Shown here piece after piece: positions 36,765-43,520 of a DNA stretch of 64,000 bases. The stretch lies in assembly GCA_964368625.1 (NCBI GenBank), contig CAYJBH010000014.1, forward strand, positions 1 to 64,000. Reading direction: 5' to 3'. Both the position numbers and the translations under genes were made by a program. Source of the stretch: CAYJBH01 sp964368625 (GTDB taxonomy: Bacteria; Bacillota; Clostridia; Oscillospirales; Ruminococcaceae). The notes under the pieces are model-generated. The model was not told the origin of the DNA and ran no database searches. It was given only the letters and a program-made list of their open reading frames with translations. Within the stretch, counting starts at the first letter, position 1, and each line of letters opens with the position of its first letter.

Positions 36765-36851
36765 TCATCCGTTACGTGACAAAGACACCTTAGCGAAAAA
36801 ATCGTTAAAGCTAAAAAAGTAAAATCGAAAAATGGAACTCTTTTTTATCAC
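36765..36851 (-). CDS. Phenylalanine-rich leader peptide of the aroF-pheA operon
   Basis: A 28-codon reading frame with a GTG start, reading MIKKSSIFRFYFFSFNDFF then AKVSLSRNG and stop. Seven of its first 19 residues are Phe plus one Tyr, and the run IFRFYFF is like the leader peptides of the enteric pheA and pheST operons. A GGA lies nine bases before the GTG, a weak ribosome site. The stop codon is 26 bp before the attenuator hairpin. The function inferred is that ribosomes stall at the Phe codons when charged tRNA-Phe is scarce, letting transcription pass the terminator. Confidence 0.8.
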   Translation of the reverse strand: MIKKSSIFRFYFFSFNDFFAKVSLSRNG

Positions 36852-36884
36852 AATATCTATTCCGGTTAATAACTAATGATTTAT

Positions 36885-36913
36885 ATTATAGAAGTATATT
36901 TCATATTTGTCAA
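36885..36913 (-). promoter_or_regulatory. Promoter of the aroF-pheA operon
   Basis: Consensus TTGACA (36913-36908) and TATAAT (36890-36885) with a 17-bp spacer on the minus strand. The start would be near 36878, about 27 bases before the leader-peptide GTG and about 205 bases before aroF, leaving room for the attenuator. Confidence 0.85.
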
Positions 36914-36942
36914 TAGTTTAATGATGATTTAGTTCTTTTCTA

Positions 36943-36970
36943 TTGTCAAAATATTGAATTATGCTATAAT
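36943..36970 (+). promoter_or_regulatory. Promoter of the AraC-family gene
   Basis: TTGTCA (36943-36948) and TATAAT (36965-36970) with a 16-bp spacer. It is back to back with the aroF promoter. The transcript has about 140 untranslated bases before the AraC start. Confidence 0.6.
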
Positions 36971-37022
36971 TAATAATAAAATTGAACATAAAAACATGCT
37001 GCGATTTTTCATCGGCGAGCAA

Positions 37023-37056
37023 AACATTCAGCTAAAGATGTTTATAACTGAATGTT
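37023..37056 (+). other. Hairpin in the 5' untranslated region of the AraC gene
   Basis: AACATTCAG (37023-37031) and CTGAATGTT (37048-37056) pair perfectly over nine bases, with GTTCTGTTTCTT after. A second, weaker repeat (GCTGCGAT/ATCGGCGAGC, 36998-37020) precedes it. The hairpin could be a leaky terminator; no known riboswitch class fits. Confidence 0.45.
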
Positions 37057-37117
37057 GTTCTGTTTCTTAAATATTAATAGGATGATATTTTTAATGAGGA
37101 TATATAAAGAGGAATTC

Positions 37118-37954
37118 ATGTCTCCGGTTTCGGAGTTAACCATTAGAATTTTAATAAACAATGTTAACTCATCTAAAGCTATGGTAGGTGATCATTGGCA
37201 TGACTATTATGAAGCTCTATATGTTATGGATGGAGTAGCTAGCCAAACGGTAGGAGATGAAACATTTCTTTTAAATAAGGATGATATTTTAATTATAAGA
37301 CCTGGTGAAATGCACTCTACCTATTCAATAACTGACATTGGATGCAGCATAATGGTTTTGTTGTTTTATCCTAATTGCTTAAATTTTGATAATTATAATT
37401 CATCATTTTCAAAATATCTAAACCTCTTTGTTTCTAAGATGAGCGGTTATACCAATATATACAAACCAACTCTTTATAAGGACGAACTTGTCAGAATTAT
37501 ATCAAAGATGAATGAGGAATACACCTTAAAAAAGAACGGATATAACCTAATATTAAAAGGCCTCGTTTATGAATTCCTTGGCTATCTTCAAAGAGTTAAC
37601 AGCTTTTACCTTCAAACAAACAATAATCACAATCATTACTCTAAAATTATAGAAGCTTGCAATTTCATTGAAAACAACTATACTGAATATATTACTCTAA
37701 AAGATATATCTGCAAAAATAGGATACAGTCAGGAGTATTTTTCAGCTCTCTTCAAGGAATATACAGGGTATAATTTCAAGCATTTTGTTGATTACGTTAG
37801 AATTTCTGAAGCCGATAAACTATTAAAATATGAGGATATATCTATAACTGCTGTTTCTGAAAAACTTAACTATCCAAACATCAGTAGTTTTAGCAGAACT
37901 TATAAAAGGGTAAAGGGGTATCCACCAAGTAAGGTAGCAAATATTAATTATTGA
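37118..37954 (+). CDS. AraC-family transcriptional regulator
   Basis: A 278-residue regulator with an N-terminal cupin-like domain (HWHDYYEALYVMDG, then LNKDDILIIRPGEMHS, both typical ligand-pocket segments) and a C-terminal pair of helix-turn-helix motifs (about 180-278), with ITLKDISAKIGYSQEYFSAL and ISITAVSEKLNYPNISSFSR followed by the family ending KGYPPSKV. Such proteins usually sense a sugar or small metabolite and act on a nearby gene; the uroporphyrinogen decarboxylase-family gene 128 bp downstream is a candidate target. The start at 37118 has AGAGGAATTC upstream; two ATGs further up are possible. Confidence 0.88.
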   Translation: MSPVSELTIRILINNVNSSKAMVGDHWHDYYEALYVMDGVASQTVGDETFLLNKDDILIIRPGEMHSTYSITDIGCSIMVLLFYPNCLNFDNYNSSFSKYLNLFVSKMSGYTNIYKPTLYKDELVRIISKMNEEYTLKKNGYNLILKGLVYEFLGYLQRVNSFYLQTNNNHNHYSKIIEACNFIENNYTEYITLKDISAKIGYSQEYFSALFKEYTGYNFKHFVDYVRISEADKLLKYEDISITAVSEKLNYPNISSFSRTYKRVKGYPPSKVANINY

Positions 37955-38082
37955 TAAAAAGTAAATAAGAATTGAGATTGTTTTAATCGTTTTCTTCAGT
38001 TAAAATAATGTTACAACCTCTTAGTAAATAACCGTTAGACAGTATAGAACTAATCTGTAACTAATTTTGAAAGGAAAATGAT

Positions 38083-39099
38083 ATGAGACAACCTAATTTT
38101 AACAATATGCTTAAGGTACTGGAGAGAAAAGTTCCAGATCGTATAACTTTATTTGAGTTCTTTATGAACAATGATCTATACGCTAAGCTGAACGGAGAAC
38201 CTTCAACTTTCGAGCCTAACTCTGTTGAACAGCTCGCATATTTAGCAAATGCCTTTGCCAATGCTGGATATGACTATGTGACCTGCCATGCATCTGAATT
38301 TAGATTTGAAGAAAAAAAGGCAAATAACAAAGATACCATTTCATTAAACGAAGATGCCGTTATAGATTCTTGGGATACATTTAATAGCTTTGCATGGCCT
38401 GATCCTGAAAGTTTTGATTATTCTAAACTTGATAAGATTAAACCACATCTACCGGAGGGTATGAAGGTTATGGTTATGGGACCCGGTGGTGTTTTAGAAA
38501 ATGTTACCGCCCTAGTTGGGTACGATAATCTTTGTTATATGATATATGAAGATGAATCTCTTGTTGAAGCTTTGTTTAATGCTGTAGGTGAACGGCTACT
38601 AAGGTATTATGAGATTGCAGGTAAATATGATTCTGTAGGAATGTTAATTTCTAATGATGATTGGGGATTTAATACGCAGACATTTTTAACAACAGATCAG
38701 ATGAGGCGTTTTGTTTATCCATGGCACAAAAAAATAGTTGATGCTATTCATGGCAACTCTAAACCAGCCTTGCTTCACTCATGTGGTAATTTTGATATCG
38801 CTATGGATGATGTTATTAACCTAATGAAGTATGATGCAAAGCACTCATATGAGGATAATATACTTTGTGTTGAGGATTCTTATGAAAGATGGCATGATAA
38901 AATTGCAATTCTAGGAGGAATTGATGTTGACTTTGTAATAAGAAAATCTGAACAGGAAATAAAAGAAAGGTGCAATGCGATGCTCGAAAGGGTTAAAGAT
39001 AGGGGGGGGTATGCTCTTGGAACCGGCAATAGCGTTCCTGAATATATTCCCATCGAAAAGTATTTTGCCATGATTAACTGTGCAAAACAATACGATTAG
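38083..39099 (+). CDS. Uroporphyrinogen decarboxylase-family protein (MtaA/CmuA-like)
   Basis: A 338-residue TIM-barrel protein of the URO-D superfamily. The C-terminal half has LLHSCGNFDIAMDD, matching the His-x-Cys zinc motif of methylcobamide:thiol methyltransferases such as MtaA, and GGIDVDF and GYALGTGNSVPEYIP near the end. It lacks the N-terminal arginine motif of true heme-pathway HemE, so it is more likely a corrinoid-linked methyltransferase or a demethylase partner than a heme enzyme. No corrinoid protein gene is adjacent. AAGGA precedes the ATG. Confidence 0.75.
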   Translation: MRQPNFNNMLKVLERKVPDRITLFEFFMNNDLYAKLNGEPSTFEPNSVEQLAYLANAFANAGYDYVTCHASEFRFEEKKANNKDTISLNEDAVIDSWDTFNSFAWPDPESFDYSKLDKIKPHLPEGMKVMVMGPGGVLENVTALVGYDNLCYMIYEDESLVEALFNAVGERLLRYYEIAGKYDSVGMLISNDDWGFNTQTFLTTDQMRRFVYPWHKKIVDAIHGNSKPALLHSCGNFDIAMDDVINLMKYDAKHSYEDNILCVEDSYERWHDKIAILGGIDVDFVIRKSEQEIKERCNAMLERVKDRGGYALGTGNSVPEYIPIEKYFAMINCAKQYD

Positions 39100-39106
39100 T
39101 AGATAC

Positions 39107-39149
39107 AAAAAGCAAAGCGGTAGTTAGAAAAAAGCTACCCTTTGCTTTA
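39107..39149 (+). terminator. Intrinsic terminator after the URO-D-family gene
   Basis: AAAAAGCAAAG-GGTAG and CTACC-CTTTGCTTT form a stem with one bulge around a loop of about 12 bases (39107-39149), followed by TTAT. It stands 10 bp after the stop. Confidence 0.65.
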
Positions 39150-39169
39150 TTCAAAATCATTTCAGTTAT

Positions 39170-39199
39170 TTGACTTTTTCTGCTTCTTTATGTTATAAT
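39170..39199 (+). promoter_or_regulatory. Promoter of the YwaF-like gene
   Basis: TTGACT (39170-39175) and TATAAT (39194-39199) with an 18-bp spacer, 27 bp before the TTG start codon. Confidence 0.7.
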
Positions 39200-39226
39200 T
39201 ATCAACATATTGAGTGAGGTGACTGT

Positions 39227-39925
39227 TTGTTTTCTGGAACGCATATAATATCAATAATAATTTCTTTAGGTAGCATTATTTTCCTTCTGCATTATTATAA
39301 CAAGAAGGATGTTAACTTTACTAAAACCACATTAAAAATTATTGCAATTATTTTGTTTTTCTTAAATCCTTTAAACTGGCTGTATGAAATTTTTCTATTA
39401 GGTTCTGTAAAACTTTCCCTTAACCTTCCTTTACATCTCTGCTCTCTCTATTGGTATTTATTCCCCTTAGCAGTTTTTTTGAAGAAGGACAGTACTTTAA
39501 GGCAGATTTGCCTTGCCAGCTGTGCCACTCTTGGGATAATTGGTGGTTTGCTTGGTTTACTTATGAATCAGCATTTAAATCTTAATTCATTTATTTCTTT
39601 TCCAGTTTTAAGAAGTATCACTTACCATTATTTAATGATTTTTTCTTCTTTGCTATTATGGACAAAAGGCATTTATTCTCCAAAGAAATTAGATAAATAT
39701 ATAAACTATATCCCTGTTATAGCTTTAGTTATTATTTGCTGTATTGTTGAAATATCATATGGTTATGAATATTGCTATGTTAAGGATGGAGCAGGAACAC
39801 CACTTACAATAGTTAGCTCGCTTCTGCCGCGCCCTCTTTATGTAATAACACTATACCTTGGGTTGTATCTATTTATTAGATTGGTTTTTTATAATAAATT
39901 TACACAAAAATTTTTAAAAATTTAA
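39227..39925 (+). CDS. TIGR02206/YwaF-family membrane protein
   Basis: A 232-residue integral membrane protein with about seven helices. The motif LPLHLCSLYWYLFPLAVF in the third helix region and the general layout fit the YwaF/TIGR02206 family, whose role is unknown. The start codon is TTG at 39227, chosen because GAGGTGA lies six bases upstream and no ATG is near. It has its own promoter. The aldo/keto reductase gene follows after 30 bp and may be cotranscribed. Confidence 0.7.
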   Translation: MFSGTHIISIIISLGSIIFLLHYYNKKDVNFTKTTLKIIAIILFFLNPLNWLYEIFLLGSVKLSLNLPLHLCSLYWYLFPLAVFLKKDSTLRQICLASCATLGIIGGLLGLLMNQHLNLNSFISFPVLRSITYHYLMIFSSLLLWTKGIYSPKKLDKYINYIPVIALVIICCIVEISYGYEYCYVKDGAGTPLTIVSSLLPRPLYVITLYLGLYLFIRLVFYNKFTQKFLKI

Positions 39926-39955
39926 CGCTTAATCATTGAAGAAAGGGATTAGTTT

Positions 39956-40813
39956 ATGAAAAAAAATATGCTTGGTAGAACAGGATTAGAGGTTTCAAGG
40001 GTTGGATATGCCGGTATAGTTTCAATGTTTGTAGAACAGGATAGTAGTAACGAATATGTTAAATATGCAATTGATAAGGGCATAAACTACTTCGATGTTG
40101 CTCCGACATATAACGATGCTCAGGAAAAAATGGGGCTATCTCTTAAAGAGTTTCGCAAGGATGTGTATCTAGCCTGTAAAACAACACAACGAGACGCAAA
40201 GGGCGCACAACAAGATATGGAAACATCCCTTAAAATGTTGTATACCGATTATTTCGATGTATACCAACTTCATTCCGTAACAACTATTGAAGATGTAGAT
40301 AAAGTATTTGCGCCTAACGGAGCATTTGAAGTAATCTTAAAAGCTAAGGAAAAGGGAATAGTTAGAAATATTGGTATGAGCTGTCATAGTGAAGAGGCCG
40401 CTATGTATGCATTACAGCACTATGATTTTGATACAATACTTTTTCCAACAAATTGGGCGCTGAACATGGGTAAACAGTTTGGAAATGATATTATTAAGAG
40501 CGTTAAAGAAAACAACAGAGGTTTTCTTGGCATGAAATCATTAATACATCGTAGCTGGAAAGATGATACAGAAAAGCAAGCTTACCCAAAATCTTGGTGC
40601 AAACCAATTTATGGCAATGATGAGCTAGCTGTTGCTGCAATGAAATATGCAACACAGGTGATGGGTGCACAAATCCTTATCCCTCCAGGAAACTTTGAGC
40701 ATTTCTCTTTTGCGGTTAATAATGTTGAATCTGCTTTTTCACCTTTAACTACCAAGGAGAAACAGTTATTAGAGGATGAGCTTATTGCGATAAACGAGAT
40801 GTATTTTTTCTAA
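39956..40813 (+). CDS. Aldo/keto reductase
   Basis: A 285-residue TIM-barrel NAD(P)H oxidoreductase. The catalytic tetrad is visible: Asp47 and Tyr52 in YFDVAPTYNDAQ, Lys75 in LACKTT, and His106 in YQLHSV. The C-terminal region carries ILIPPGNFEHF, corresponding to the nucleotide-binding segment of the family. It lacks the 4Fe-4S tail of the second such enzyme in this window at 53847-54971. The substrate is unknown. AAAGGG lies before the ATG. Confidence 0.88.
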   Translation: MKKNMLGRTGLEVSRVGYAGIVSMFVEQDSSNEYVKYAIDKGINYFDVAPTYNDAQEKMGLSLKEFRKDVYLACKTTQRDAKGAQQDMETSLKMLYTDYFDVYQLHSVTTIEDVDKVFAPNGAFEVILKAKEKGIVRNIGMSCHSEEAAMYALQHYDFDTILFPTNWALNMGKQFGNDIIKSVKENNRGFLGMKSLIHRSWKDDTEKQAYPKSWCKPIYGNDELAVAAMKYATQVMGAQILIPPGNFEHFSFAVNNVESAFSPLTTKEKQLLEDELIAINEMYFF

Positions 40814-40846
40814 TGTGTTATTTTAAAATAAGTTTTCACCGTTATT

Positions 40847-40876
40847 GTTGACAATGCTATTGTAGTAATGTATAAT
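40847..40876 (+). promoter_or_regulatory. Promoter of the riboswitch-controlled antiporter gene
   Basis: Consensus TTGACA (40847-40852) and TATAAT (40871-40876) with an 18-bp spacer; the start is expected near 40883, just ahead of the riboswitch. Confidence 0.8.
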
Positions 40877-40884
40877 TATTTTGA

Positions 40885-40976
40885 ATAAAAGGGAGTAGCT
40901 TGCATCATAAATTGATGTTATGTATTCGGACATTATGTTGAAAAAAACGGATGCAAAGTAAGTAGCGAGACTTTTA
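40885..40976 (+). ncRNA. yybP-ykoY (manganese) riboswitch
   Basis: The 5' strand ATAAAAGGGAGTAGC (40885-40899) and the 3' strand GCGAGACTTTTAT (near 40966-40976) form helix P1 with the two conserved internal loop segments, GGGAGTAGC and GCGAGAC, that mark this class. Between them is a long hairpin built on TGCATC/GATGCA (40901-40906 and 40949-40954). This layout matches the Mn2+-sensing aptamer that controls metal exporters. The 3' strand of P1 is also the 5' strand of a terminator, so Mn2+ binding would block termination and turn the gene on. Confidence 0.82.
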
Positions 40977-41003
40977 TCGCTTTTAGTGGTAAAAGTCTTT
41001 TTT
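40968..41003 (+). terminator. Expression-platform terminator of the riboswitch
   Basis: AGACTTTTA (40968-40976) and TAAAAGTCT (40990-40998) pair perfectly and are followed by a run of T to 41003. The left arm overlaps helix P1 of the aptamer, so the two structures exclude each other. Confidence 0.85.
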
Positions 41004-41016
41004 GTTGAGGATTATT

Positions 41017-41943
41017 ATGATATATTTTTTATTGTTAGTAGGGCTTGTAGCTCTTGTAAAAGGAGCTGACGTATTTGTTGATGGTAGTAGTAGCTTAGCC
41101 AAAAAATTTAAGATACCCTCTATTATAATTGGACTAACAATCGTCTCACTCGGCACTAGCCTACCAGAGGCTGCTGTTAGTATTACCGCCTCGTTCACCG
41201 GAAGCAATGACCTTGCTTTAAGTAACGTAACCGGTTCAAATATATTTAACCTTATGATTGTTGCCGGTATTTGTAGCATCATAAGACCGATGAAAACAGA
41301 TAACAAGTTAATTAATAGAGATTTCCCTGTTGCTATCGCTGCCTCAGTTGCATTGTTGATATTTATAATCGACGGCAGTATTAATCGATATGATGCACTT
41401 GCATTTATTTTAGGCTGTGCTATTTATATGATTATTTTGGTAAATAATGCAAAGAGTGAAAAAGAGCACTACGATGAAGAAACTGTTAAGCCTCTTCCGG
41501 TTTGGTTGAGTGTACTATTTATCATATTTGGTATAGCTGCAATTGCTGTAGGTGGTGATTTAGTTGTTGATAGTGCAACCGAAATTGCACGGATCTTTGG
41601 TATAAGTGAAACGGTTATCGGTCTTACCATTGTTTCTATAGGAACATCGTTGCCCGAGCTTGCTACAAGTATTGTGGCAGCTAAAAAGGGCGAGAGTGGT
41701 CTTGCTATGGGTAATGCGGTTGGTAGCTGTATATTAAACATATTGTTTATCCTTGGCACATCAGCGCTGTTATCACCCATAACCGTTGCTTCTGATGCAA
41801 TAATACACACTTCATTTATGTTATTCACCACCATATTGATGTTCATATTTGTCTTTACAGGTAGGTCGGCCGGCAGGCGAGAGGGGCTTATATCTGTTAC
41901 GATATATGTTGCATATATGGTTTATGTAGTGATAGCGCAATAA
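41017..41943 (+). CDS. CaCA-family cation/Na+ (or H+) antiporter, probably Mn2+/Ca2+ exporter
   Basis: A 308-residue protein with two inverted halves of five helices, the layout of the YrbG/CaCA exchangers. The two alpha repeats that bind the ion are visible as GLTIVSLGTSLPEAAVSITA (about 44-63) and GLTIVSIGTSLPELATSIVA (about 208-227), each with the G-T-S-x-P-E core. Most relatives exchange Ca2+ for Na+. Here a manganese riboswitch lies ahead, so Mn2+ export under excess manganese is the likely role (inference). The ATG at 41017 follows GAGG; a TTG five codons earlier is less likely. Confidence 0.9.
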   Translation: MIYFLLLVGLVALVKGADVFVDGSSSLAKKFKIPSIIIGLTIVSLGTSLPEAAVSITASFTGSNDLALSNVTGSNIFNLMIVAGICSIIRPMKTDNKLINRDFPVAIAASVALLIFIIDGSINRYDALAFILGCAIYMIILVNNAKSEKEHYDEETVKPLPVWLSVLFIIFGIAAIAVGGDLVVDSATEIARIFGISETVIGLTIVSIGTSLPELATSIVAAKKGESGLAMGNAVGSCILNILFILGTSALLSPITVASDAIIHTSFMLFTTILMFIFVFTGRSAGRREGLISVTIYVAYMVYVVIAQ

Positions 41944-41967
41944 ATAGATAAATTGATAGGAAATAAA

Positions 41968-42609
41968 ATGAATAACAAGGTTAAAAGAATTTGTATGTCG
42001 GTGTTCGGCGTAATTGTTTGCGGGTTTTCGGTGGGAATTTTTAAGATGGCCGCTTTGGGCGTTGATCCTTTTCAATCATTTATGAGTGGCTTAAATGAAA
42101 TAATCACCATTGATTTTGGTTTGCTGTATACTATTGTTAATGCCCTATTGCTATTGTTTTCTTTTTTCACCGACCGCCATTATATTGGTATTGCTACATT
42201 TGTAAACCTGTTTTTACTGGGCTATGCAGTTGATTTTTCATATAACCTTTTATTTAATATTTTTGGTGAGCTTGATTTTGTATTTCAGCTGGTTTTTCTA
42301 ATTGTTGCCATTATACTTATCTGCTTTGCTTCATCGTTTTACATTGTTGCCGACCTTGGTGTTTCCGCCTATGATGCAATTTCCTTAATTCTTTCAAATC
42401 GATACAAACTAATTCAGTTTAAATATTGTAGAATTATTAGTGATCTCATCTCGGTTGGTCTAGGTGCCTTGTTCCTCTTTATTACCGGTACATCTTTTTC
42501 TGCAATTACAGCTATTATTGGTATTGGAACTATAATTACAGCATTTTTTATGGGCCCACTTATTGATTTTTTTGTTAATCGTGTTGCCAAGCCTTTTTTA
42601 AATTCTTAA
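41968..42609 (+). CDS. YczE/YitT-type membrane protein
   Basis: A 213-residue integral membrane protein with five or six helices. The opening VCGFSVGIFKMAALGVDPFQSFMSGL (first helix and loop) and the later IVADLGVSAYDAIS repeat the G-x-x-P/A-x-D pattern of the YczE/YyaS family. Function unknown. Start chosen at 41968, where AGGAAATAA precedes the ATG. It lies 24 bp after the antiporter and probably is under the same riboswitch. Confidence 0.7.
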   Translation: MNNKVKRICMSVFGVIVCGFSVGIFKMAALGVDPFQSFMSGLNEIITIDFGLLYTIVNALLLLFSFFTDRHYIGIATFVNLFLLGYAVDFSYNLLFNIFGELDFVFQLVFLIVAIILICFASSFYIVADLGVSAYDAISLILSNRYKLIQFKYCRIISDLISVGLGALFLFITGTSFSAITAIIGIGTIITAFFMGPLIDFFVNRVAKPFLNS

Positions 42610-42754
42610 TTAAATATATTATTTTATTAACCAATTAAAGCACAATAACAGCCTTTTTTGCATAAAATTAACTAAGACGCTAACTTAAGGTTTAGAATAC
42701 TCGTTTTAATCTGAACAATAGCTTTGCGGTTTGTTGCATAAAGGTTGTTTTATT

Positions 42755-43417
42755 ATGAAAAAAAAGAAAAAGCTTAAAATCAAGTCATCGATTATAACCG
42801 GTGGCCTGTTAATATTACTTCTAATATTTTTTATTTTGCTGGACCGTCAGATAAGGCCGGTAATTGTTACCATTGCAGATTATCAATCTAGAACCACTGC
42901 CGTTCTTGCCATTAATGAATCGGTAACCGAAGAGCTAAACAACAATCCTCAGCTATACAATAATCTGTTGCTGCCGCAATATGATAATAGCGGTGAGCTG
43001 GTTTCATTAACGGCAAATACGCTATTAATAAATGAAGCAAAAGCAAATTTAACCGAGGTTGTAGCTGGTAGCCTTTCTAAGATGGAACAAAGAACCGTTT
43101 CGATACCTATTGGTACTATATTCGGTTGGCAACTTTTAGCTGGTAAGGGGCCACGACTTGAATTTACTGTTATTCCGGCTTCATATGTTGAAAGCAATAT
43201 AATAACACATGTTGAAACTGCCGGCATTAACCAAACAAAAAACAGTATTTATATGCGTTTTAATGTAACCGTTAGTGCAATTATTCCCGGGTATACAACT
43301 AGTGTTGATGTTCAGAATGATGTTCTCATTGCAGATTATTTAGTTGTTGGGGAAACACCAATTTACTATGGTGGCTCGGGGGTTGATAACTTTATTGAAC
43401 CTAGTAATGTAGAGTAG
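42755..43417 (+). CDS. yunB: Sporulation protein YunB
   Basis: A 220-residue protein with a lysine-rich start and one membrane helix (about 13-33), followed by an extracytoplasmic domain. The YunB pattern is seen in the segments IRPVIVTIADYQSRT, LTANTLLINEAKANL, SIPIGTIFGWQLLAGKGPR and a C-terminal DYLVVGETPIYYGG. In Bacillus yunB is needed for proper spore formation and is in the sigma E regulon. AAAGG lies before the ATG at 42755. The first in-frame ATG upstream has a poor site. Confidence 0.85.
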   Translation: MKKKKKLKIKSSIITGGLLILLLIFFILLDRQIRPVIVTIADYQSRTTAVLAINESVTEELNNNPQLYNNLLLPQYDNSGELVSLTANTLLINEAKANLTEVVAGSLSKMEQRTVSIPIGTIFGWQLLAGKGPRLEFTVIPASYVESNIITHVETAGINQTKNSIYMRFNVTVSAIIPGYTTSVDVQNDVLIADYLVVGETPIYYGGSGVDNFIEPSNVE

Positions 43418-43462
43418 AAAACAATATTAATTGAGGATTATTATTATAAAGATTATTTCGTA

Positions 43463-43492
43463 TTGATTTTCTATATCCTTTTATGTTATACT
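43463..43492 (+). promoter_or_regulatory. Promoter of the ligA-gatCAB operon
   Basis: TTGATT (43463-43468) and TATACT (43487-43492) with an 18-bp spacer, 29 bp before the ligA start. Confidence 0.65.
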
Positions 43493-43520
43493 AATTTAAA
43501 AGTTTAATTTTGAGGTATAG

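Noticed and set aside
36995..37069. 24-codon frame starting MLRFFIGEQ in the AraC 5' region
   Set aside because: No ribosome site precedes the ATG and the frame overlaps a hairpin; the Phe content is low, so it is not a second leader peptide on present evidence.
38083..39099. hemE (heme-pathway uroporphyrinogen decarboxylase)
   Set aside because: The N-terminal Arg motif of HemE is missing, the zinc-type His-x-Cys motif is present, and no other heme gene is nearby.
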